Below are positions 1 to 5,719 of a stretch of 6,732 nucleotides of DNA, in pieces. This DNA comes from Gemmatimonadaceae bacterium (GTDB lineage: Bacteria; Gemmatimonadota; Gemmatimonadetes; Gemmatimonadales; Gemmatimonadaceae). The first letter of the stretch is position 1; each line of letters starts with the position of its first letter. The stretch is taken from positions 1-6,732 of the forward strand of contig JADGQU010000124.1 of NCBI GenBank assembly GCA_017881545.1. Reading direction: 5' to 3'. The notes below the pieces were generated by a model. It saw only the letters and a list, made by a program, of their open reading frames with translations, made no database searches and was not told the DNA's origin. Both the position numbers and the translations under genes were made by a program.

Positions 1-649
1 GCTCTACTGACAGTCCTACCGGAACACGCACGCGCAATGTTCGACTCTCCGGCGCCGCCGTGTCGCCAGTGGCGCCGGCCTCGCGCGCGCCACGCGAAAG
101 CGTGAGCAGGATTTCATCCCTGCCCGTTCGCCTCACTTCTTCAAGGCGCGCGAACACCCGCGGCTGAGCCGCGCGGATCGCTCCGACGAGCTTAAGAAGA
201 ACGGGATCGGTTGTCGCAACAATTGGAAGGTCGAGATTCGTGCGCGCGGGATCGATCGGCAGCTGCTTGCCCATCGAATCATACGGGAGCAATCCGGCCG
301 AGGTTTGAATCAACGCCACCGGAAGATTCTCCTTTATCGTCACCACCAGCGTGCCCGGCATCCGCCGGGTGATAGTGACGGCTGATACCTGGGGATGGCG
401 CATGATACGATTGCGATATGGCTCGACATCGTCCCACAGCGATGCGACGGTATCGATCCGCAGTCGAGAAACGATCTCGTTCGGCTGGAGATAGCGGACG
501 CCTTTGACTTCGACGGCGCGCACCCGGAAGAACGCCATCTGCCGCGCGGCGGCCCGCGCGCCCCACGCGCCAGCCATGATGACTCCGACTAGAAAGAGTC
601 CCGCCAGCACCTTCCAGCCCGGCCTGCCGAGTCTCTCCGGAAAGATCAT
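1..649 (-). CDS. ftsQ: Cell division protein FtsQ/DivIB (3' partial)
   Basis: FtsQ/DivIB is a bitopic inner-membrane protein that recruits FtsB/FtsL and helps control FtsW-FtsI at the septum. The frame from 649 to the left edge is open for 216 codons without a stop, and the C-terminus is cut off. Residues 1-11 form a short cytoplasmic tail, and about 12-31 (WKVLAGLFLVGVIMAGAWG) form one transmembrane helix. A POTRA domain runs from about 41 to 107, with the typical VEVKGVRYLQPNEI start (46-59), the HPQVSAVTITRRMPGTLVV strand-turn-strand (85-103) and IKENLPVALI (105-114). The beginning of the C-terminal beta domain follows (YDSMGKQLPI, 123-132). About 185-203 looks like a loose Ala/Gly/Arg-rich loop. 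The start is supported by GGAG and the overlap with murC. The position after murC is where ftsQ sits in many dcw clusters. The family assignment rests on architecture and context, because FtsQ sequences diverge strongly. Confidence 0.93.
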   Translation of the reverse strand, partial: MIFPERLGRPGWKVLAGLFLVGVIMAGAWGARAAARQMAFFRVRAVEVKGVRYLQPNEIVSRLRIDTVASLWDDVEPYRNRIMRHPQVSAVTITRRMPGTLVVTIKENLPVALIQTSAGLLPYDSMGKQLPIDPARTNLDLPIVATTDPVLLKLVGAIRAAQPRVFARLEEVRRTGRDEILLTLSRGAREAGATGDTAAPESRTLRVRVPVGLSVE

Positions 650-661
650 TTCCGCTTCTCC
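646..661 (-). promoter_or_regulatory. ftsQ ribosome binding site and murC/ftsQ ATGA overlap
   Basis: GGAG (658-661 on the minus strand, inside the last codons of murC) lies eight bases before ATG (649-647). That ATG overlaps the murC TGA (648-646) as ATGA. A Shine-Dalgarno sequence together with a stop-start overlap supports this as the ftsQ start, with coupled translation likely. Confidence 0.85.
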
Positions 662-2025
662 AGGAGGGCCTTGAGCTCCGGCCCGGTGCGCGTGATGTCG
701 CCGGCGCCAATCGTGATCACCACATCTCCTTCGCGCACGAATTGGGTGAGCGCCTCCGCCAGCTCGGCGCGCGCTCCTTCCCATGCCGGGGCGCGGCCCA
801 GGCGCTTCATCACCGACGCCACGAGATCGGACGTGATTCCTTCGATCGGCTGCTCGCGCGCGGGATATATGTCCGCCAGAAACACGCAGTCGGCCCCGCA
901 GAGGGCGATGCCGAAGGCTTCTGAAAAGTCCCGCGTGCGCGAGAAGAGGTGGGGCTGAAATGCGGCTACGATGCGGCGCCCAGGATACGAGGTGCGGGCA
1001 GCCTGGAGCGTCGCCACGATCTCGGTCGGATGGTGCGCGTAGTCGTCCACGATCGTCACCCCCGCGACATCGCAAAGGCGCTGGAAGCGGCGATCCACTC
1101 CGCCGAACTGGAGAAGTCCCTCGCGCATCGAGTCGAGCGTGACGCCCAGCGCAAAGCCGGCGCCGATCGCGGCGAGAGCATTCTGCACGTTGTGGTAGCC
1201 CGGCACCCGCAGAGCGACATCCCCAAGCGGGCGCCCGTCGTAGCTGACGGAAAAGGTCGTCGAAGGTCCGTCCGAGCGCACGTCGCTCGCGACCAGGCGC
1301 GCATCGCGGGACTTGATCCCGTACCGGATGACTTCGGCGCTGGCCGGAAGATCCAGCGACCTCGCCCCCGCGTCGTCGTCGCAAAGGACGATTGCGGCGG
1401 CGTCACGAACGAAGCGCGAGAATGTCGTCCTGATATCCTCGAGGTCGCGATAGATGTCGAGGTGATCGGCTTCCACGTTCGTCACCACGGCCACGGTCGG
1501 CGACAGCGAAAGAAAGGATCGGTCGTATTCGTCGGCTTCGACGACGAACAGCTCGTCCGATTCGTAGTGGAGGTTCCCCTTCCATTCGCCGACGCGTCCG
1601 CCCGCGATTCCGGTCGGCTTGAGCCCCGCGGCAGCGAGCGCAGCTGTCGTCATCACGGTCGTCGTCGTCTTGCCGTGTGTGCCGGCGATACCGACGACTC
1701 GTCCGCCCGCGACGGCGCGTCCAAGCGCTTCGGCCCGTCGCGTAATCGGAATACCGAGATCACGCCCACGAACGAGCTCGGGATGATTCTTCGACATCGC
1801 CGAGGTGACGATCAGCTCTCGCGCGCCTTCTGCGTGATCGGGGCTGTGTCCTCTGGCGACGCTGATGCCGAGCGCCTCCAGATCGTCCGTCGCGCCCGGA
1901 TTCGCGTCGCAGCCCGTCACTGCAAGCCCGCGCCGAGCGAGCAGCTCGGCGAGCGCGCGCATTCCGGCGCCGGCGATTCCGACGAAGTGAACCGGGCGCT
2001 GGTCGCCGGTTTCAGGGTGAGTCAT
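646..2025 (-). CDS. murC: UDP-N-acetylmuramate--L-alanine ligase MurC
   Basis: MurC is a cytoplasmic ATP-dependent ligase that adds L-alanine to UDP-MurNAc, the first step of stem-peptide assembly. The protein has 459 residues, normal for the family. The N-terminal UDP-binding domain starts with HFVGIAGAGM (13-22), where most MurC proteins have GIGG rather than GIAG. The ATPase domain has the P-loop GTHGKTTTT (115-123), VVEADEYDRSFL (161-172), TNVEADHLD (182-190) and YHNVQNALAA (277-286). The C-terminal domain has DDYAHHPTEI (327-336), FQPHLFSRT (356-364), DIYPAREQPIEG (385-396) and IGAGDI (439-444). GTHGKT and DDYAHHP are specific for MurC (and the related Mpl) against MurD, E and F; length and location favour MurC. 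The ATG at 2025 is the only plausible start, because no ATG, GTG or TTG lies in frame between it and the murG stop. The stop overlaps the ftsQ start. Confidence 0.98.
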   Translation of the reverse strand: MTHPETGDQRPVHFVGIAGAGMRALAELLARRGLAVTGCDANPGATDDLEALGISVARGHSPDHAEGARELIVTSAMSKNHPELVRGRDLGIPITRRAEALGRAVAGGRVVGIAGTHGKTTTTVMTTAALAAAGLKPTGIAGGRVGEWKGNLHYESDELFVVEADEYDRSFLSLSPTVAVVTNVEADHLDIYRDLEDIRTTFSRFVRDAAAIVLCDDDAGARSLDLPASAEVIRYGIKSRDARLVASDVRSDGPSTTFSVSYDGRPLGDVALRVPGYHNVQNALAAIGAGFALGVTLDSMREGLLQFGGVDRRFQRLCDVAGVTIVDDYAHHPTEIVATLQAARTSYPGRRIVAAFQPHLFSRTRDFSEAFGIALCGADCVFLADIYPAREQPIEGITSDLVASVMKRLGRAPAWEGARAELAEALTQFVREGDVVITIGAGDITRTGPELKALLEKRK

Positions 2026-2055
2026 CAGCGGTGTCGATCGGCATTCCGACTCGCG
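2026..2055 (-). other. murG-murC intergenic spacer (30 bases)
   Basis: This is the only intergenic DNA in the window. It has no recognisable Shine-Dalgarno sequence at a normal distance from the murC ATG and no promoter or terminator. Its length is a multiple of three and it holds no stop codon in the murG/murC frame, so the murG TGA alone separates the two frames. A 10-codon mini-ORF starts in it at 2044, out of frame with murC, and ends at 2012, beyond the murC start. Confidence 0.85.
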
Positions 2056-3165
2056 TCAGCGCCGCGTTTGCTCGCGCTCGACGAGACGAAGAATGTGCTG
2101 GGCGATGTCGGCCGCGGCCGTGGGCCTCGCGCGCTCGAGCGCCTTCGCCCGCATGGCGGCAAGCTTCGCGGGATTCGAAAGCATCGATTCGACGGCGCTC
2201 GAGAGCGAATCTGTATTGAGGTCGGATTGCCGAATCATCTCCGCCGCTCCCGCAGCAACCAATGCCTTGGCGTTAGCCGTTTGATGATCTGCGGCGGCGG
2301 TGGGAAGGGGGACCACGATTACGGGAATTCCCCAAGCGCAAAGCTCCGCGGTCGCCATTGCACCGGCGCGCGAAAGCGCGAAATCCGCCGCGCGGTACGC
2401 TTCGGAAATTGGGGCGATGTACGCTCTCACCTTGATGCGCGCGCTGTCGTAGCGCGCGAGATCGTCGTAGTTCGTCTTGCCCGTCGCCCAGATCACGAAG
2501 AGGTCGGGGGGAAGGCCGCGGTCGACCCACGCGGCGACGGCGTCGTTAATCGCCTTTGACCCCTGACTGCCACCGTACACAAGCAAAACGGTCCCGCCAG
2601 TTGAGGGGAATCCCCATTTGACCCGCGCGGGCGCCTTCTCGAAGGCGTCGGCCGGCGGCGGCTCGATCGGATTCCCTGAATCGAATACTTCGGTGGTCTT
2701 CGACGGAGAGATGTGTCGCCTGGCCTCGGGAAAACCGAGGTGCACCTGAGCGGCGAAGCGGCTGAAGAAGCGCGTCGTGATGCCGGGAAAGGTGTTCTGC
2801 TCCTGGAGAACGATGGGAATCTTGTGCGTCGTCGCGTACGCCAACGCCAACCCGGATGCGTATCCTCCGGTTGCGACGACGCAGGCCGGTGGCTCGCTCC
2901 GCACCTCGCCGGCGATCCTTTGCCACGCGCTCATCGCGCCCCGGACCGTCTTCCAGTTCTCCCACGGACGTGCCCGGTAGAGCGGGTGCAGGTCGAGCAG
3001 CTCGAACGCCCATCCAACCTGCGGCAGCACGTCGCGCTCGATCCCGCGCCGAGCTCCGATGAAAAAGGGCTCGACCCGGGGATCAGCTTTTTTGAGGGCG
3101 CGCGCGATCGCGAGTCCCGGGTAAAGGTGTCCACCCGTACCGCCGCCCGCGAAGATGATCCTCAT
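2056..3165 (-). CDS. murG: Lipid II synthase: undecaprenyl-PP-MurNAc-pentapeptide GlcNAc transferase MurG
   Basis: MurG is a peripheral GT-B glycosyltransferase on the inner face of the cytoplasmic membrane. It transfers GlcNAc from UDP-GlcNAc to lipid I, giving lipid II. The protein has 369 residues, within the usual 350-380. The N-terminal domain opens with the glycine-rich loop GGGTGGHLYPGLAIA (7-21), followed by ATGGYASG (98-105) and QEQNTFPG (121-128). The C-terminal domain has GGSQGSKAIN (198-207), YIAPISEAYRAAD (249-261), SRAGAMATAEL (265-275) and the UDP-GlcNAc-binding stretch PLPTAAADHQTANA (286-299). The start is unambiguous because an in-frame TAG directly precedes the ATG. It is preceded by ftsW and followed, after a 30-base gap, by murC, a common dcw arrangement. 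No key motif is missing. Confidence 0.98.
   Translation of the reverse strand: MRIIFAGGGTGGHLYPGLAIARALKKADPRVEPFFIGARRGIERDVLPQVGWAFELLDLHPLYRARPWENWKTVRGAMSAWQRIAGEVRSEPPACVVATGGYASGLALAYATTHKIPIVLQEQNTFPGITTRFFSRFAAQVHLGFPEARRHISPSKTTEVFDSGNPIEPPPADAFEKAPARVKWGFPSTGGTVLLVYGGSQGSKAINDAVAAWVDRGLPPDLFVIWATGKTNYDDLARYDSARIKVRAYIAPISEAYRAADFALSRAGAMATAELCAWGIPVIVVPLPTAAADHQTANAKALVAAGAAEMIRQSDLNTDSLSSAVESMLSNPAKLAAMRAKALERARPTAAADIAQHILRLVEREQTRR
3162..3165 (-). other. ftsW/murG ATGA stop-start overlap
   Basis: ATG (3165-3163) starts murG and TGA (3164-3162) ends ftsW. The codon just before this ATG in the murG frame is TAG, so no longer murG is possible. No Shine-Dalgarno sequence is visible in the 20 bases upstream, which suggests that murG translation depends on coupling to ftsW. 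Confidence 0.9.
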
Positions 3166-4343
3166 CTAGCCGGGAGCGCGCGAAGAGCGAGTGGATCAGT
3201 CGCTGCTCCGCCAAATACCTTTTCACGGGAACTGCCGATGTTGACGAGGATTCCAGTCATGAGAAGCGAGAGAACCAGATTCGAGCGGCCATAGGAGATG
3301 AACGGTAGCGTCAGTCCGGTGGTGGGAAGCAATCCCGTTGCCACACCGATATGAAGATACGCGGTCAGCACCATGGTAACCGTCAAACCCACCGCCACGA
3401 GTTGGAGGAACGGAGTCCTCGCCTTTCGGGCGATCCTGAAGCCGAGCGCCGCATAAAGGGCAAACGCGATCACGAGGAGCGCGAGCCCAACGAATCCCCA
3501 CTCTTCCCCGATGTGTCCGGCGATGAAATCGTCGTAGCCAAATGGCAGAAAGCCGTACTGCTGGCGTCCTTTGCCGAATCCCACGCCGAAAATCTGACCC
3601 GACCCCACCGCTATCAACGACTGTCGGAGCTGATAGTTCACCTCGAGCGGCGCCGCGCCGGGGTCGAAGAATGCCGACATCCGGAGCAGGACGTAGTTGA
3701 GCCGCTCAACTCTTACGTACAGCAGCGGTATGAGCAGCACGCCCAGCGCCACGAAGTGTCCGATGCGCACACCGCCGGCGAACAAAATGATTCCCATCAC
3801 CAGCGTGAACATCATCGCGGTCGAGACATCCGGCTCGAGCATCACGAGGATGTCGAGCGCTCCAATGACCACGAGAAATGGCAGAATGCCCTTGGTGAGC
3901 CGTCTTAGTGCCGGTCCTTTCTTGATCATCAGCATCGACGTCCAGACGATCACAGCAAGCTTGGCCAGCTCCGACGGTTGAAATGACCCGCCGAGCAGAT
4001 ATCTGCGGGAGCCATGAACCCGGGGGGCGATAGTCGCCGTGAACGGAAGGATCACGACCATGAGGAGCACGAGCGAGAGGATCATGATGGGCCACGCCCA
4101 TTTCTCCCAGACTTCCGCGTCCATCTTCGCGGCGATGGCGAAGAGAGTGACGCCGATGGCCATCCCCACTACCTGCCTGATGAGAAGGTGCGCGTGACCT
4201 TGGCCCGCCTGCATCTCGACGATCGCGCTCGCGCTGTAAACGGTCGCGAGTCCGAACGCCAGCAGAACGCCGGTAAGGATGACGAGAGCGCGCGCCTCGA
4301 AGCCCATGTGCCAGCGGTGCACCAGATTCGCTGTCGCTTCCAT
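3162..4343 (-). CDS. ftsW: SEDS-family septal peptidoglycan glycosyltransferase FtsW
   Basis: FtsW is a polytopic membrane protein that polymerises lipid II glycan strands at the septum together with the class B penicillin-binding protein FtsI. With the start at 4343 the protein has 393 residues, typical for FtsW, and about ten hydrophobic segments. Family motifs are VYSASA (35-40), GSFQPSELAKLAV (119-131), the MLEPDVSTAM region (168-177), GVGFGKGRQQYGFLP (253-267), DDFIAGHIGEEWGF (271-284) and GLLPTTGLTLPFISYG (337-352). Asp272 aligns with the SEDS catalytic aspartate (Asp297 region of E. coli FtsW). RodA is the main alternative, but the position between murD and murG argues for FtsW. Two spots differ from the commonest pattern: His331 in YLHIGV, where FtsW usually has Asn, and SYGRSN (350-355) for the usual SYGGSS. 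The TGA stop overlaps murG by four bases. Confidence 0.96.
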   Translation of the reverse strand: MEATANLVHRWHMGFEARALVILTGVLLAFGLATVYSASAIVEMQAGQGHAHLLIRQVVGMAIGVTLFAIAAKMDAEVWEKWAWPIMILSLVLLMVVILPFTATIAPRVHGSRRYLLGGSFQPSELAKLAVIVWTSMLMIKKGPALRRLTKGILPFLVVIGALDILVMLEPDVSTAMMFTLVMGIILFAGGVRIGHFVALGVLLIPLLYVRVERLNYVLLRMSAFFDPGAAPLEVNYQLRQSLIAVGSGQIFGVGFGKGRQQYGFLPFGYDDFIAGHIGEEWGFVGLALLVIAFALYAALGFRIARKARTPFLQLVAVGLTVTMVLTAYLHIGVATGLLPTTGLTLPFISYGRSNLVLSLLMTGILVNIGSSREKVFGGAATDPLALRALPAR

Positions 4344-4355
4344 TACGCTTCCTTC
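4343..4355 (-). promoter_or_regulatory. ftsW ribosome binding site and murD/ftsW TAATG overlap
   Basis: On the minus strand, GAAGGA (4350-4355) lies six bases before the ATG at 4343-4341. That ATG shares its first base with the murD TAA stop (4345-4343), giving TAATG. This is the clearest Shine-Dalgarno sequence in the window. It decides the ftsW start in favour of 4343 over an in-frame ATG 26 codons upstream, at 4421, which lies inside murD. Confidence 0.85.
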
Positions 4356-5719
4356 GCCGCGAGCGCGCGGAACCGCTCGCCTCTTTCCTCGTAGTTCGAG
4401 AACATGTCGTAGCTCGAGCACGCCGGTGAAAGCAGCACCGCCTCGCCCGCGCTTGCTGCCGCACGCGCGGCCTGGATGACCTCGTCGAAGTCGGAGCCGA
4501 GCCGCACGACGTCCACCACGGGACGAAGATCCGTTGCGATAATCGTCGCCGCCTCTCCGTAGGCGATCACCCGCTTCACTTTTCTCTTCACCGCATCCGC
4601 CAGCGACGTATAGGTCTCTCCCTTGTGTCTGCCCCCGAGCAATAGGACGGTCGGACGCTCCATACCGTCAATTGCGACTGCTGTCGAGCTGACGTTGGTT
4701 GCCTTCGAATCATTGATCCACTGCACTCCGCCGAATTCCCCCACGAGCTCCAGTCTGTGCGGAAGAGAGCGAAAGGTCCTGAGCGCCTGCGCTATTCCCT
4801 TCCTCGCTTGCTGCGTCTGATGGGAGCGGTCCGCGACCATCACCGCCAGCGACGCCGCCAGCGCATTCGCGACGTTGTGCTGGCCGAGTAGCGGCAGATC
4901 CTGACGCGCCAGCAGCGGCGCCCCCAACACCACGAGCTGGCCGGTGTGCAAATCGAGCGACGCCTCGGCTTTTTTCGCGAGCGAGTATGCATACTTGTGG
5001 CCGCCGACGTCGCGCACCATGCGCATCACCGCCTTGTCGTCCTTGTTCACGACCCAGAGCGACTCCGCGTCGGCGTTGGCGAAGAGACGCGCCTTGTCGG
5101 CGTAATATTCCTCGACGGTCGAATACCGATCCAGGTGATCGGGGCTCAGGTTGGTGAGCACTCCCACCGCGGGCTTGAGGCTCGGGGTATCGTGCAGCTG
5201 GAACGACGACATCTCGAGCGAAATCCACTTCGGCTGCTGCTCGCGGGCCGCGATCTCCGCGAGTGGCGTTCCAATGTTGCCGGCCTCGACTGCTTCGATG
5301 TCCAGTCCGCGCAGGAGGTGCGCAATGAGGGCGGTCGTTGTCGTCTTGCCGTTGGTGCCGGTGACGGCGATGATGCGTGGACCCTCGAGGAAGGTGAGCG
5401 CGACCTCGACCTCACTCGCGATGGGAATGCCCTTCTCCCGGGCGAACGCCAGCGGGCGCGCCGAGGGAGGAACACCAGGGCTGGCGACGACGAGCGCAGC
5501 GCGCGCGAGACGCTCCAGATCGTGCCTCCCGACATCGACCACCACGCCCTGGGCGCGCAGCTCCTCCGCGACGCGGCCGGTGTCGGGCGATGACACTACG
5601 TCCGAGGCGTAAACGTTGTAGCCGTGCTTCCGCAGGAGCAGCGCCACGGAACGACCGCTCCGGGCGAGGCCGACGACGGCGATCTCGCCCTCGCGCGGCA
5701 CGAGCTCGCGCGGAGTCAT
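4343..5719 (-). CDS. murD: UDP-N-acetylmuramoyl-L-alanine--D-glutamate ligase MurD
   Basis: MurD is a cytoplasmic ATP-dependent ligase that adds D-glutamate to UDP-MurNAc-L-Ala. The protein has 458 residues, close to the usual 440-460. A Rossmann-like UDP-binding domain comes first (VVGLARSG, 15-22). The central ATPase domain has the P-loop GTNGKTTTT (121-129), EAGNIGTPL (145-153), NLSPDHLDRY (190-199) and YYADKARLF (205-213), whose Lys209 aligns with the carbamylated lysine of E. coli MurD. GQHNVANALAA (279-289) follows. The C-terminal domain has WINDSKATN (334-342), LLLGGRHKG (359-367) and the MurD-specific SPACSSYDMF (431-440) followed by FSNYEERG. DSKATN and SPACSS separate it from MurC, MurE and MurF. 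The ATG is fixed by its overlap with the mraY stop. The TAA stop shares one base with the ftsW start. No key residue appears to be missing. Confidence 0.98.
   Translation of the reverse strand: MTPRELVPREGEIAVVGLARSGRSVALLLRKHGYNVYASDVVSSPDTGRVAEELRAQGVVVDVGRHDLERLARAALVVASPGVPPSARPLAFAREKGIPIASEVEVALTFLEGPRIIAVTGTNGKTTTTALIAHLLRGLDIEAVEAGNIGTPLAEIAAREQQPKWISLEMSSFQLHDTPSLKPAVGVLTNLSPDHLDRYSTVEEYYADKARLFANADAESLWVVNKDDKAVMRMVRDVGGHKYAYSLAKKAEASLDLHTGQLVVLGAPLLARQDLPLLGQHNVANALAASLAVMVADRSHQTQQARKGIAQALRTFRSLPHRLELVGEFGGVQWINDSKATNVSSTAVAIDGMERPTVLLLGGRHKGETYTSLADAVKRKVKRVIAYGEAATIIATDLRPVVDVVRLGSDFDEVIQAARAAASAGEAVLLSPACSSYDMFSNYEERGERFRALAAKEA
5716..5719 (-). other. mraY/murD ATGA stop-start overlap
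   Basis: The minus strand reads ATGA here: ATG (5719-5717) starts murD and TGA (5718-5716) ends mraY. Only a weak GAAG-like Shine-Dalgarno candidate precedes the ATG, so murD is probably translated mainly by ribosomes finishing mraY. The overlap is seen directly; coupling is inferred. Confidence 0.9.

Noticed and set aside
279..710. A 143-codon minus-strand frame overlapping the ftsQ start.
   Set aside because: It is in another frame over ftsQ and the murC end. The ftsQ frame has a transmembrane helix, a POTRA domain, a ribosome binding site and the overlap with murC; this one has an Arg/Ser/Gly-rich sequence and no motif.
1655..1680. A near-repeat of this stretch at about 5331-5356 (GGTCGT.GTCGTCTTGCCGT on the plus strand).
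   Set aside because: Both copies encode the Mur-ligase P-loop (GTHGKTTTT in MurC, GTNGKTTTT in MurD). This is homology between paralogous enzymes, not a mobile or regulatory repeat.
949..2559. A 536-codon open frame on the plus strand opposite murC and murG, crossing their intergenic spacer.
   Set aside because: It lies opposite two unmistakable genes. Its product is Arg/His/Asp/Gly-rich with no recognisable domain, as expected for the antisense shadow of GC-rich coding DNA. The length is striking, but codon bias explains it.
3088..3093. Runs of six A on the coding strand in murG (3088-3093) and in murD (4970-4975), each followed by G, considered as frameshift or slippage sites.
   Set aside because: Both are read as AAA AAA G in the zero frame, which is not the phase of the A AAA AAG heptamer. 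No stimulatory hairpin is evident and both genes continue in frame to a normal full length. Six A is short for transcriptional slippage.
4344..4421. A 26-residue N-terminal extension of ftsW from an in-frame ATG at 4421.
   Set aside because: It would overlap the conserved C-terminus of murD by 79 bases and adds a basic, non-conserved tail. The ATG at 4343 has GAAGGA six bases upstream and sits on the murD stop.
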